Positions 1 through 33,129 of a DNA stretch of 64,000 nucleotides are shown here, one piece after another. Below the pieces are notes generated by a model. It searched no databases and had not been told where the DNA came from. It saw only the letters and a program-made list of their open reading frames with translations. A program made the position numbers and the translations under genes. Each line of letters begins with the position of its first letter. Position 1 is the stretch's first letter. The DNA is from Myoxocephalus aenaeus (lineage: Eukaryota; Chordata; Actinopteri; Perciformes; Cottidae): assembly GCA_038501785.1 (NCBI GenBank), contig JBAMJR010000025.1, positions 5,275,501-5,339,500 on the forward strand, given 5' to 3'.

Positions 1-68
1 TTCAGAATAAACACATCAATAATCTGAGTTTCCTGGTCAGGAAGAGACAAGATGAGAAGATTACCCAC

Positions 69-134
69 CTCCCAGAAGAGCCAGAAGAGGTCTTCCTCTC
101 CCTCTGGGTGACCTCTGCACCCAGTATCCTCCTC
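69..134 (-). CDS. Unrecognised gene, coding exon 4
   Basis: A 66-nt exon between acceptor gttacag and donor gtgggt. It is open in two frames, so the choice of exon 3 donor decides the residues. Confidence 0.35.
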
Positions 135-1317
135 CTGTAACTGAACAGAGGGTGCACACAGTCAGTGAGGACTAGCACTCATAAAGAGTGTGCTTTAAAC
201 CACTGAAATAGCATTGTTTGGTTACCGCTGCATGTCTCTGTGTACACCCTTCCTCATCTCCTCATCATCCTCCACCTGGCTGCCCCAGTCAGCCTGTCGA
301 CTACAGCGAGAAACCGGGCCTGTGCTCTCTGGAGTGGTGAAACTAGGGAGGAAACACACGGGTTACAGAGCAGCAGCAACAGCCCGAGGGATACACATGT
401 TCATGTCGGCACCGTACCAGCAGCCAGACGAGCGCGGCTTCATTTAGTTTGACAGTGTTGCAAATACACTAGAAAGATATACTCACAAGTATAAGAACAT
501 TTCCATCTGATACCAAGTAATAATGCAATAAAAAGGTCAGAAAGCGATAATATGAGCCAGTTGGGATTATGACTTAGTTTAGCATTTGGCTAATCGAAGT
601 CATACCTTGCTGAACCAACTCTTCCACACTGTATAACTTTATATATCCAGATGGGCACATGTCCATACTCTGCACTACTTCTGGTGCTTGTGATTAGACC
701 CTGAAGAGCCCTGCCTGTCTCAGTGCCTCCACACTGACACTCTCGTTAAATCACAACATGTGTGGTGAACTCGTACCTCTCAGGTCTCTTGTCAGAGTGC
801 CTGGAGCTGCTGTCCGCGTGCCGGTCCTTCTCCCCGCCTTCCACCGCTCGCTCGGCCCGCAGGCTTCCGTCGATGCCCCGTTTCCTGCAGTTGGACCACC
901 GCGAAGGGCCATAGCTCCTACACGGGGAGGACGACATTAAACACGCACATGTTAATTTGAATAGCTCTTTGTTACACACACACACACACACACTTTGACC
1001 AATGGATTTCCATGACTTTAAACCAAATTTCCATGACCAAACCTTTTGTAAATCTCGGTGTATACATAAAGAAACAAAGAAAAGAAAAAAAGTGAGAAAA
1101 TGTAGTATTTAAACTAACAGTTAGTTACCAATTATTATTTAGTTTTGAGCATTTTAATTATTTCAAACTCAGCGTAACATATGTAACACATGAATAAAAC
1201 ACATTTCCATGACTTTTCCAAAACTGTTGGGATTTTTGTTTTTTCACGGACTTTTCTAGGCCTGTAAATAACCATTTTAAAATTCCGTGACTTTTCCAGG
1301 TTTTCCATGGCCGTAAG

Positions 1318-1353
<36 letters not shown>

Positions 1354-2327
1354 CTAACGCTACAGGAGCTATACTGGTGTATCCCAGTCACAACAAAGAT
1401 GGCAGCCCGGCTAACGTCACCGCGATGAGAACTAGTCGCGAGTTTATTATCTTTGTCCCCAAAGTCATTGACTAAATGTGAAAGTCAGAGCAGCGGTGAC
1501 GTTCACGTCACGTGTTTTGAAGTAACTTGTATTTCCCGAGGACCTAAAGCAGCTTTCCTTTGACTAATGCAGTTTAACTACTCAGTGAGTTTAGAGGTCT
1601 GTCCCGCCATCTGCTCGGCTTCCTATTTCCGATTGTCCATTCATCCATTATCTAGCTGACCCCGTTTAGTGTCTGCGGCCTATCTCTCCTCTGACCACCA
1701 CCAGTCCAGTTATTTCCCGAGTGATTCAGGGTTACCGCGCATTAAGTGCAACGACGTCCCTCTTGTTCCAGATATCTACACCAACAGACCCGATCAGCGT
1801 TTCAGTTCCTTCTCCTGTCGTCGGCCATACCGCCCAATGCTTTCTCTCTTTCTCTCTCTCTCGTAGCCAACAGCTGCAGCGCGAGCGCCAAGGTGCTATT
1901 GTTAAGTGTGACGTTACCAAAAGTTACGAACGCGATTCAAAAAGCAGAAACTTGCTGACTTTACTTCAAGGCGAACTCACAAACGTTGTAACGACACGAA
2001 GGTAAAGCTAGTACACAAGCTAGCGAACAGACAACGTTACGGTGTGAGCTCAAGTTGACGTTAAACAAAGCACGGAGGCCATTCATACAATAACGTCAGC
2101 AGAAAACGTGTTAGGTAAAGTTAGCTAGCATCTTAAGTTACTAACAAGGATTCTAGCTCACGTTAACTTCACAGTGCCTTCAATTAAGTGAACAAAGACA
2201 CAATGGGAGCTCGTAATAACGACGTTTTAAGTTTGTACACACACTCACAATTAAAGACGTAACGTTACCTATTTTCTATTTCGCTGTTATTAGCATCCCG
2301 CCGTCTGCCTCTGGTCCAGTCAGACAT
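69..2327 (-). CDS. Unrecognised gene, 5' part (four coding exons, runs off the left edge)
   Basis: Four exons join with consistent phases: 2269-2327 (start codon at 2325-2327, then 19 codons plus 2 nt), 777-917, about 248-342, and 69-134. Each has an AG acceptor and GT donor. The start has A at -3 and begins M-S-D-W-T-R-G-R-R-R; the first ~70 residues are rich in Arg, Lys, Asp, Glu and Ser, and exon 3 ends in an acidic patch (V-E-D-D-E-E-M-R-K). The exon 3 donor is ambiguous: GT at 246-247 gives phase 1, while GT at 244-245 gives phase 0 and an acidic continuation through exon 4. The gene continues beyond base 1. I do not recognise the protein; low complexity and lack of a domain prevent a functional call. 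The exon structure is moderately secure, the identity is unknown. Confidence 0.5.
248..342 (-). CDS. Unrecognised gene, coding exon 3
   Basis: Acceptor ctccctag. Two overlapping donors are possible: GT at 246-247 (used for this end) or GT at 244-245 (exon end 246). It encodes a Thr/Ser-rich stretch followed by an acidic patch. Confidence 0.4.
343..2268 (-). other. Introns 1 and 2 of the unrecognised gene
   Basis: The non-coding stretches 343-776 and 918-2268 (around exon 2) hold a short (CA)n at 975-992 and a longer (CA)n at 1321-1352. No further exon is evident. Confidence 0.4.
777..917 (-). CDS. Unrecognised gene, coding exon 2
   Basis: Acceptor ccgtgtag, donor gtacga, 141 nt, phase 2 to phase 2. 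It is open throughout and encodes a highly charged stretch with Ser-Ser-Ser-Arg-His-Ser-Asp-Lys-Arg near its end. Confidence 0.5.
2269..2327 (-). CDS. Unrecognised gene, coding exon 1
   Basis: Start codon at 2325-2327 directly follows an (AAG)n tract on the transcript strand. The exon ends with AATAG before a gtaacg donor, phase 2. Confidence 0.5.
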
Positions 2328-2356
2328 CTTCTTCTTCTTCTTCTTCTTCTTCTTCT
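2328..2356. repeat. (TTC/GAA)n microsatellite at a start codon
   Basis: About ten TTC units on the + strand. On the minus strand this is (AAG)n running straight into the start codon of the unrecognised gene, so it would be its proximal 5' UTR. Confidence 0.9.
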
Positions 2357-2568
2357 CTGAGTATCTTTAGCGGTGACCTGTCTCTCTTGTCCGCGGAGAG
2401 GCTCTGCAGCTCGCAATGTGCAGATACGCGCCAACACCGAAAGACGCGCGGTCCCAAACAAGCCATCAAGTCACATGACCGGAAAGGGCGGTTTTACATG
2501 TACATTTTACAACAGGGGGGTCGCAACAGGCGGGGACAGCAGGGGGCAGCAGCTGCAGTTACAGCTGC

Positions 2569-2601
2569 TTCTTCTTCTTCTTCTTCTTCTTCTTCTTCTT
2601 T
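2569..2601. repeat. (TTC)n microsatellite
   Basis: A second TTC array of 11 units about 210 bp from the first, in the region upstream of the unrecognised gene. Confidence 0.9.
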
Positions 2602-3214
2602 AATGGCGAGTGGCAACTAGCTTTAAAAGGTGTAATACCGCCATCTACTGTGCTGGAGTGCGGAACAGAGGTCCTTATTTCCAACGGCACTGGGAGCGAT
2701 GAAAACACACACAAAAAACACAATTCTCTTCATGAACACAATTTATTTGAAAAACTCAAGGTTTTATGTTTTATTTCCTCAATGTTAAATACATTTTTAA
2801 GTTTCAATATCACGCCCCAATACTTTACTTCCTTTTTTTTTTAGCCTTCCTCTAGAACTTTTGCGGGTAACATGTTGAACCGTTTCTTCTTCTAAGCCAC
2901 ATTCATATAGTCTTGTTGGAAGTTTTCCCTTGAAGTCCTTCGTTTTATTCAACCCTGTGTCCTCAGTCTTGACATGATTGTTTGCTCTATGGAGTTTTTT
3001 TGTTTTCATTCCTTCCATGTTTCCTTCATCCCATGCTTTCACCAGGAAATGAATACTTTATCTTCAGCTTTACTGAAAGCTAGCTCCATAGTTCTATTGT
3101 GTTTCCTTTTTCGCTAAAGAGTCCGCCATCATTACCCACAATGCCCCAATGAACCACATATACCGGTCTGCTGTCTCTAATGGACCCAGAAGCACTCACA
3201 CCAAACCATGTTCT

Positions 3215-4194
3215 GGTTCTGAATGAATGAATGAATATATACTTTATTAATCCCCAAGGGGAAATTTGGTGTTGAGTAGCAGATGAAAGATATATACAAT
3301 AATAATAATAATAATAATAAAAATTAAAATAAAATAGCTGGGATGAAAGAAAAGAAAAAAGAACAGAGTATTAATTTAGGAATTAAATTAAATTAAACTT
3401 AAACAGTAGAAGTGCAAAAGTGCAAGTATGTATGTGTATATTAAGTGTGTGAGGTGTAAATAAACAAACAATAACAAACAATAGGAGAGTGCAAAAATGC
3501 AAGTTATGTATGTAATATGTGAAGTGTAGATAAACATAAACATGTACAGTGATTAATCAGAGGATCTGGCAAGCGGTGACTTATTATAAAGCCGTAATGC
3601 CGTAGGCAGGAATGTTCTCCTGTATCTGTCCTTGTTGCAGCGGAGCGTGAGGAATCTCCTCGAGAAAGTGCTCCACTGACCCTGCAGTAGGTGGTGGAGA
3701 GGGTGGTCCGGGTTGTCCAATATGGACAAAAGTTTCTTCAGCGTCCTCCTCTCCACCACCTGTTCCAGAGACTCCTGCCTGCAGCCAATGATGGAGCCGG
3801 CTTTCTTAACTATCTTGTTAAGTCTGTTGGTGTCACCGGCTCCAATGCTGCTCCCCCAGCAGACGATGGAGAAGTACAGGGCGCTGGCCACAACCGACTG
3901 GTAGAACATCTCCAGCATCTTGCTGCACACATTAAAGGATGGAAGCTTCCTCAGGAAAAAGAGTCGACTCATCCCCTTCTTGTACACAGCGTTGATGTTG
4001 TTCTTCCAGTTCAGTCGTCTGTCGATGGAAACACCCAGGTACCTGTACTCCTCCACCATGTCCACGTCCTCTCCAAGAACACTCAGAGGTCTAGGAGCAG
4101 TCGCCTTCCTCCTGAAGTCCACCACCATCTCTCTGGTCTTGGTCACGTTCAGAAGCAGGTGATTCTCACCAGCCCAACAATCCAATGCTACCAC
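3215..4194 (-). mobile_element. 5'-truncated non-LTR retrotransposon (reverse transcriptase C-terminus)
   Basis: A 213-codon open frame at 3553-4194 reads like the C-terminal part of a LINE reverse transcriptase. It starts near E-N-H-L-L-L-N-V-T-K-T, with V-D-F-R-R-K, Y-R-Y-L-G-V-S-I-D, and a terminal D-R-Y-R-R-T-F-L-P-T-A segment, as in the L2/Rex1-like LINEs of fish. The 3' UTR ends at about 3215 with GGGATTAATAAAGT followed by ATTC repeats, the usual short tandem tail of such elements. The endonuclease and catalytic RT motifs are missing, so the copy cannot move by itself. Confidence 0.8.
3298..3321. repeat. (AAT)n microsatellite
   Basis: A short AAT array inside the 3' UTR of the truncated LINE. 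Confidence 0.8.
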
Positions 4195-4988
4195 CTGGAT
4201 TCTGTATCAAAGGAGACTTGAACATCAAACGCAGATGGAGACGAGAAGTCTAATCAGTTTCAGATCTCTTTTGGTAACACTGACATGTCTTTAATGTTTA
4301 ATGCCAGAGGAAATAAAAGATAAGCAGCATGTGGGCTTTCATATAATTCCTATCAGTAGAAAAAGAGCCACGTGTCAAAGCATTTGGACCAGATAGCAGA
4401 TCGCTACAACTTCTCCATTGTTTAGTTCTGTATTCTGTTCACTGAGTGTGTCCTCATGTCTCTTGCACACCTGCTTTGAACAACCTGTAACATCTGCAAC
4501 CACATTCAGTCCAGTCTGTCTCATGTGCTATCTGACTGTACGATGCACACCTTCACCTGAGCATGCAGGAGCATGTCCAGGTGAGACTCGTCGGCCTTCT
4601 TCAGGTCCAACACAGAGCCTTTTGTGGTGCATATTTTCATATCATTTTCATATAGGTATTTCACGTGTGTGCTTCCATGAGTGAGTGTGCACCTTCTGCT
4701 GCAGCAAACTACATAATATTTCGGGTGGCCAGTTATGGGTGCATGCTCAAGGACCTCTTGTGGTTGTGATGACTCACACTTTACTCTAACCCTTTCTCTG
4801 TATGGATTTTCTCAATTACAGAACCTGGGTGTCCACCTAATTGTTTGACTTTTGGGAGAGATGCCGGCTGTCAATCACCCTTCATTATGTCTTTTTTAGG
4901 GCGCTCCCACGATGCAAAGCACGAAACCAGTCGAGAGCAGGATGCACCAAGAATCCCTTCTGGAATAAAGTTGTTGTTTTGGTCTATG

Positions 4989-5139
<151 letters not shown>

Positions 5140-5424
5140 AAACCTCTTTTGCCTTTCCTTTAGCCTGAGGTGCACCCTGCCGTCAAGATGGTTCCTTATT
5201 AAACTTGTACCATTTTGTTTGCAGAGCAGCTCAGTCATAAAGCCCAGAGTTGAATAACTCTAAATCCAGTTCAGTTTCCGAGAGTTGATCACCAACACTC
5301 CTCAACAATCTGCCCAACTCTTATCTGTTACCACCATGCATCTGATGTCGACCTTTTAAATTTCAGTTTACCATATACACTTAAAAAATAACTAACCGGA
5401 AGTAATGATGATCATATTCTGTAG

Positions 5425-5430
5425 TTTATT
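5425..5430 (-). promoter_or_regulatory. Candidate poly(A) signal for ccdc142
   Basis: AATAAA on the minus strand, about 370 bases downstream of the ccdc142 stop codon and beyond the (TG)n tract. Confidence 0.4.
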
Positions 5431-5668
5431 CAGGAATACAAAAATAAGTTTTCAGACAAGGGGTAAAACAAATATTATTATATAATAAATATAAATATTT
5501 TCGAGACTAATAAATACATTCACTTTAAATATTTGCAAAGTAACCTCCAAATGTCTCATAATCTTATCTGTAAAAATATACAGTCTGAACAACAAGAATA
5601 AAACACTTTTTTTACAGGATATTAATTCTACAATTAGTTTTTGACACTAAACCAAAAAGCCAGAGAGG

Positions 5669-5778
<110 letters not shown>

Positions 5779-5800
5779 CATCTCTGCAGGGTCTGTGTGT

Positions 5801-26208
<20,408 letters not shown>

Positions 26209-26249
26209 GCAGCGGAGCTGTGAACATAGACATTGTTAGCTGCTTGATA

Positions 26250-26470
26250 ATGGTAAATGGACTGTACTTGTACATCTTGTCAACCACTTAAAGCACTTTA
26301 ACACTACTTGTCATCATTCAACCATTCATACACTGATGGGAGGAGCTACCATGCAAGGTGCCACCTGCCCATCAGGACTATCTAACCATTCACACCCAAT
26401 CATACACCGATGGCACAGCTATGGAAGTTGAAGGATGACCCGCTCTCTCACTGAGCCACAGAGCCAAAGG
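26250..26470 (-). repeat. Interspersed fish repeat
   Basis: Begins TGGTAAATGGACTGTACTTG and continues with GCACTTTAACACTACTTGTC. The same sequence occurs in the opposite direction at 29763-29870, so it is a dispersed family. Confidence 0.6.
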
Positions 26471-28299
26471 GCTTAAAGAACACTTTTTAAAAAGGTGAGG
26501 TGTTGTCTGTGAGGGTATTATCTCATTAGTTATGTGATGTGATGATCAACAGTGTGCCTAATTTCCACTTAGTTTCCAGAATTAAAGCTACAGTTAGTAA
26601 CTTTACTTAAATAACATTTTGTTTTTATAGTGATCCTAAGATCCATTTGAAAGATTCCTCCTACAGAAATAGAAATGGAGTTGGATGGTTTTTCTTACAA
26701 AAGACAATGGCGATTGTTGTAAGTTGTTAGGGTGACCATGCAGAAACCTCTGGTGATGCCAATGTTGAATAGTCTTGAACCTGCATTCTCTCTCCTGACC
26801 ACCAGGGGGCGACTCCTCTGGTTGTATAGAAGTCTATAGAGAAAATGACTCTACTTCTCTCTTGATTTATTCCCTCAGAAAACATTGGTCTCAATCTCTA
26901 GTTTCAAGTCTTCTTCAATACAGCATGATGTTCATTTAGTAAATGATGGTCATTTAGAGTCAAACAGACCATAAAGCAGGGGACGCTTTAGGGCGGGATA
27001 CTGTGATTGACCAGAGCCGTAGCCGGCTGTATCCTGCGTCAGTCCTCCACATATTCCAAATATGGTAACTTCCATTTATCGGTTGCAAAAAAACAACATG
27101 ACAACAGTCGTATTCCAAGATGGCATGTGTTGTGGCAGCTCGCTGGAAAGAGAGAGGACAGAGCTCCGGAAAGGGATGGGCTAGTGTGAGGCCGAGGGGT
27201 AACGTCACTCCCAGGTCTGAGCCAAAGTCCAACCACTGCATCATTGTAATGCAAAAGAGTAGGATAGAGGCTGAGAGATGAAACCATATTCCACTTCTGA
27301 ATGACAAAAGCCTTGACACAGAATCGACAAAGATAACAGGGACAGTAGTTGAGAAACAGCAAATTGGCAAAGGTCACCAAATTTGATGGATTTATTGTTT
27401 ATCAGACCACAGATGTCTCATCTCCCCCCAACTCTGGGAGACTTTGCCGGGAGGAGAGCGAGCACCAGACGGCTGTAGCAACTGGAAGTGAGCCCCAGAC
27501 CCCCAGCGTCCGGCTGTAGTCTCCCAGCTCGGGGAGAAGAGGGTGGCAACGTTTCATGACCAAGACTAGACAATTGGCCTTGTAAGGTTAGGGCTGAGCC
27601 AGTTTCAACCACGACATTTTGTTTTGTTTTATCCAACTGGTAAAAACATGTAAATATTAACACCAGCATGTATGTCTTTCATATTATTTAATGTATAGCT
27701 TAAAAACACAGTAAGTCTGCAGTTACCACACTTTAAGGACAAGTCTGAGGTACTTTTACTTGAGTGTTTCCATTTTATGCAACAGTATTTCAGAGACTAC
27801 TGTTTTTCATGTCACTACATTTTTCTGACAGCTAATAGATACTTAACTAATCCAGATGTCAGATTCTAAAGAAGATAACATATGATGCATTGTTGTAGAT
27901 GAAACCACCACATTAATGAATTAACCAACAGTAACACTCACAGGGACCGTTCACTTTAAGGTATTTTCCTTCACATATTTGAGTCAAGCTGTTGACACCG
28001 GACATCACAACCCCAACGCGTTATCAAGACATCCTTACTGAACATTAGAAACGTCCACACGTCCATCGCCGCGGCATCCCGACGACAACAGAAGAGCCGT
28101 CGGCCCCTCACGTGTCCTCACGAGACGCGGGAGCTTCACCTTCACTGAATAATCCCGCAGGACTGAGTCTCAACAGCAGCAGCAGGTTTAGCCCCTTTAG
28201 CTACAACTAACGGCGTTTTTTTTATCCGTGTCCACTATTCGTATTTATCACATTCCTTCAGTGAAATTGCCGCCGAAAGCCAAGTATCTTATTATTGAC

Positions 28300-28560
28300 T
28301 TACTCCTTTTCTAAGATGTACTTGTTAATCCACTGCTCACGAAGGCAGTGTGGTTTAAAATAGCATCTGCTAGCCTGAAAACAGTAAACACAGGATGTAG
28401 AAGCAGCCAATCAGGAGAAAGCGTCCGCGGTCGTTATGGAAAACAGGCCGCCTGTCTTTTCTTCTTCTGTTCGTGTATTTCCGGCAGACTACGTGGGCCC
28501 GTTGCTGCCCTCCAGTGGTCAGTGTCAGGCTGCAGCTCAAACTGTTTTCTCTTTCCAAAG
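28300..28560 (-). promoter_or_regulatory. ccdc142: Candidate ccdc142 promoter / non-coding first exon
   Basis: The coding exon 1 needs an upstream non-coding exon. Here the minus strand has a CpG-bearing stretch, an inverted CCAAT box (CTGATTGGCTG), and a consensus donor GGA|GTAAGTC near 28299-28304. Spacing and composition fit, but nothing proves transcription. Confidence 0.25.
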
Positions 28561-29762
28561 GTGTATTCAGTCTCTGCGAGAAGTTCAATGCTTCTTTGTG
28601 TCCAGGCGTGATGATGACGACACTTCACTCGCTAAATCATAGCTTATCTGTAGCCCAGGACTCTTGTATATAAGATGTTTGTATGATGATATCCTCCAAT
28701 AGCTTTCCTTGTAATACATGCTCACTGGATGGATGATCTTGAGACAGAGAAATGTTCCCGAGGAAACAATATACCTGGAGCATAAGAAAGTACTTAACTG
28801 CAAAAGCAGAGAATTTTAGGGAAACAACTGTACTTTTTATTGCTTCTAAATTATTGTTTTTGACAATAAACATGAGCTTTCTTGTTTTGCTGTTTCATTA
28901 GATTGATGCCAGCACCATACAGCTGATGGTGATACAATAAATGAATAATTAAAGACGTATTTGCCATCATATGGCTTAGCATCACACCAGTGGAGATCAA
29001 GGAGGGCTAAAATGTACATTTAAGTAACTTTTGTTAGGTATTAGGGTCTATGAAAACAATGCTTTTAGTTTTTAGTTTGTGTTGGAGCTAAGCAATTGTT
29101 ATGTAAAGCTATTACTACAAAAGTAACCGTTAGGCTGGCATTTTGGGCTATACAAAATAGTTGTTGAATAGAGTTGAATTGAATGACTTCACTGTAAGAC
29201 ATTTCAAGCCAGTTCAACTTGCAAACGAAAGTTCACCTGCTGCCTTAGTTAACTCAACTTGAAATTTCCTTTGATTCAACTGATAAATTAAAGTTCATAA
29301 GGTTGATGTAACTACAACGTTCTAGTTGTCTCAACATTATGATCCAAGTTGTCAGAGTTGAGTGAACTGTTTGTCCCTTGTTGTTTGAACTTGATCCACC
29401 AAGTTAAAACAAAGAGTGTTTTTACATTATCAGTTCGAGAAAACTTTCCTTAGCTAGTCAAACAAACGCACATTTGTGCTTTTATGTAACTCAGTTACAA
29501 GTTAGAATAACTTTACCATGTGTATACAACTTGCCATTTCAAGTTAAGAGGACTTACATTCCAAATTCGTTTCAACTTGCATATAAACGTTATTTTGACT
29601 GATAATTTAAAATGTGTTTGCTTTATAGAAAAGAAATGACCAACAATTCTTACTTCTGTTCAAAAGATATAACATTTATTGGAAGAAAATATACACAGAC
29701 TGAAACATTCGCTACAAGTACATCTCCTCATACCCAAATACAAGTGGAGGCAATCTGACAGA

Positions 29763-29870
29763 TATGTGTGTGAATGGGTGAATGATGACAAGTAGTGTTA
29801 AAGAGCTTTGAGTGGTCGGAAGACTAGAAGAGAGAAACACAAGTACAGTCCATTTACCATATATAGCCGA
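29763..29870 (+). repeat. Interspersed fish repeat
   Basis: GTGAATGGGTGAATGATGAC ... GAGCTTTGAGTGGTCGGAAG ... AGTACAGTCCATTTACCAT; inverse copy of the family at 26250-26470. Confidence 0.6.
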
Positions 29871-30540
29871 GCAGTTTGCTTCTGAGCCCATGGATTCTTG
29901 CTGAGCACTGGTCCGGTTTAATGTCCATGAAACTCAAAGGTGTCGTTCATATTATGGGGGTACTCAGGTCAAGGCAGTAGATTGTGCCCATCAACATGAA
30001 GCCTGTGGACACGTCTGAGCTCATGTTGGACGATCTTCTCTACTGCCTCGGCCACATGGAAGACTTCCAAAGGAAGTGAATCATGCAGAATGCCTTCGTG
30101 TCCCATCAACAGTCCAACCTGCATTCATCCAGGGTTTCTCCATGAACCTGAAGACATATAAAGACATTCACATCTTAACTGACATCTCCAAAATAGTACT
30201 AGTTCAATGTTTTGAGAGTCCTCATTAAAAGGAAAGGAAAGGGTAGTTTACAATTATACAAAATCCCTATAAAAATGTGTGTGGCTATGGGTAATAAAGC
30301 TAATGAACACAACACATGTTACCATTGTCGCATTACAACCATTGAGTGTAGTAAATGTGTAAATACAGTGTCTTACATCACACATCCGGATTATGTCGGA
30401 GGAATCCTCTGAAAGATAGTAGCATGAAGACCAAGCAGGACAGCTGTTCTTCGGTTCTGGTTTGTGTCCTACAAAAACAGACAAGAGAGATGAATGCAAT
30501 ACCAAAGGTAAAATGCTAACTTGAGTACAGAGAAGGCCTA

Positions 30541-31018
30541 AACACCACCGATCGGCCACCAAACAGGGCAGTCAGACTCCAACGGATCGTCTGGTCTGCA
30601 GAGAGAACCATTGGTTCCAGCCTGCCCTCCATCCTGGACTTGCACACCGCCAGAGTCAGGAAGCGGGCTGTAAAGATCACCACAGACCCCTCACACCCTG
30701 GACACAAGCTGTTCCAACTCCTCCCCTCTGGAAGGCGCTACAGAGCACTGTACGCCAAAACCACCAGACACAGAAACAGCTTCTTCCCACTGGCCGTCAC
30801 TTTGATGAACAGTTAAACAGACTCTTCATCTGCACTATCTGCACTTTTTTGTTGTTTTACTACTGTCTTTAATGTCCTTTTTATATTTTTTATATTTATC
30901 TTGTATATTGTGTGTGGAAAAAAAAAAAGTACGAAGAGCAAGTGAAACCGGAGTCAAATTCCATGTATGTGCAAATTTATATGGCCATTAAAGCTGATTC
31001 TGATTCTGATTCTGATCA
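30541..31018 (+). mobile_element. 5'-truncated LINE (ORF2 C-terminus, 3' UTR and TGATTC tail)
   Basis: An open frame 30541-30816 reads R-A-V-R-L-Q-R-I-V-W-S-A-E-R-T-I ... L-L-P-S-G-R-R-Y-R-A-L and stops at TAA 30814-30816, typical of the very end of L2/Rex1-like fish LINE ORF2. An AT-rich 3' UTR follows, ending in TGATTC repeats at 31001-31018. Only ~480 bp remain. Confidence 0.8.
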
Positions 31019-31394
31019 TGTCCATGATGCTGTTTATGATGCTGGATTATTCTTCCGTTAGAGGAGAATGCACAAAACTTACATTTCACGTCACGTACTG
31101 GACATTCTTGATGACATCTGAAAACAGAAAAAATCAAATGAATTGCACGTTTAGTAAAAATTTGTGTTTCAGAAAAATAAAACACACATCTAATATTTGT
31201 ATTTCATATAAATATAACATGTGTTTACTTTACGCTCAAATTATCAATCTTTTACATTTCTAAATATTTAAAACAAAAACAGGGATCAAGCAATTTTTAA
31301 ACAAAAATCCTTTACAAAAAAAAAGTATAAACCAAGTATTACACATCTAATATTCAAATACACTTTGTGGATTTATTATATACATATGCTGTTT

Positions 31395-31800
31395 TGTCTT
31401 ATGCTAGGCTAGACGCAGGAATAAGGGAATAGAAAGTTCTGTCTGTCACAAGGGTCCAACTGACCAAACCGCACCCTAGCAGCAGACAGAATGAGTCAGC
31501 CAGATAATTGAAGAACAGAAAGTATAAACATGATCACAACTGTCTCTTGGAGCCATATATGGCATTACTGGATGGTATTGATAAGACAAACAAGTGGCTG
31601 ATGCAAGAGTAAGTTCCACTTAGAAAAGGCTCTACAACTATAACTGTGTGCTGTGTAACTGTTATTCAGATCTCACTTGGCGCTTGGCTGTAACAGACTT
31701 ATACTCTGTGGTGTGATCTCCAAAGATCTTTGCTTTAATAATAAACTTGCTTTAACAGAAGATTCTACGACTCTGTCTTGACTCTCCCACATCAACCAAC
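31395..31800 (+). mobile_element. LTR-like segment
   Basis: AATAAACTTGCTTTAACAGA followed by a short CT/AC-rich stretch ending near CTCTCCCACATCA resembles the R-U5 part of a long terminal repeat. No internal viral or retrotransposon genes flank it, so at most it is a solo LTR; boundaries and duplication are unclear. Confidence 0.3.
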
Positions 31801-33129
31801 TCGGCGAAGCAGTAGGCTGACTTCAACAATGTCCAGTCAGTTCATTGGGTTAGCTCAAACGTGTGCAGTATAAGGCAACAGCCCTGCAAGAGTTCAACCT
31901 TGATGTTTGAAATATTCTGTTTTAGCTTTGTTTAGGTATAAGTGAGACCGTAGATTGTGATGTTTAAATATATTACATTTACTGTAGAGTACGAGAAACA
32001 CCTCAATATAATCCAATTCAATAGAGCAAGTCTCAAGAATTAGTATTGCAACACGGTCTGTGCTCAGTGCGCCGCTGCGTCCCTACATCATGCTCTGCAT
32101 TAATATAAGTCATTACTGGCATACAAACTAAATATTAACACATTAATACATACATTTTGCCTACTGTCAGGTCAAAATAAAATACAAAGAGCAAGTAAAT
32201 CATGGGCAGTGACTCTGCCGTTCAATGTGAATCCCTCAGCCTTATGACTCTATACATTCAGACTGCTTAAAGTTCGTGTTAGCTAGTTAGCTAAAACGCG
32301 CTAGCTAGCTAGCTAACCGAACATGCCAGTTGGAGGGGGGAGGGGTGTTGAGCGAAAAACGTAACTTAAATGAAGCATGACATAATGAAAGAAAATTGTG
32401 GTCACTTTAAAACATGAACCAATAGCTTATACTTTGAAGAGAATTTATGATTTATATAGCATTGGCTGAATATTCTGTTTTTAAGATAATGCTTGCTTCA
32501 TGCTGAAGGATGTGTGTCTGTGTCTCAGGTCTGAGAAACCGCAGAACTCTTACTTCCCACTCTGTGGTTTTGGTTCCGCAGACCAGACATAGCATTGGCA
32601 ATTGACCTTTTTCTGACCCGGTCAGACAGAGGCCAATGCAGCCTTATATGTACATGTTGACCGGGTTTAGGCCTACAAACTTGCATTTATCCTTAAACGA
32701 CCTTATACGTGGCCTTTTGTCTGGTTTCTGTCTAAAAGACGGGGTTCCTCTTTTCTCACAAATGTCTGGGGGTCACAGTTTCATGTGTGGTGGGAAAATT
32801 ATCTCTTGGTCACTGGGGCAGAGGCAGAAGAGTTGAGAATTGTAATTTGAGCTTTGTAATGAACAGACAAAAAAAGTCTTCTGGAACACAAGTTGTGAGG
32901 AGTGATTCTTTGATGCTTGCAAGCGGGGAGCAGTTTACACAGGCGCGTGTCACAGTGACAGTGGAAAGACTCACACGACTTCTGTCCGTTCCTTGGTATT
33001 TGAAAGGTTCCTTCCCTGTCTGTCGGATGAAGTTTGGGACAGCCAATGAAAATGAGCAGCACACTTAAAAGAGAACCATAATATGAGTCTCACACACAAG
33101 TCTTATGTTCTTGTTCCAACTATTAATTA

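Noticed and set aside
3691..4221. A 176-codon plus-strand frame
   Set aside because: It is antisense to the LINE reverse transcriptase fragment.
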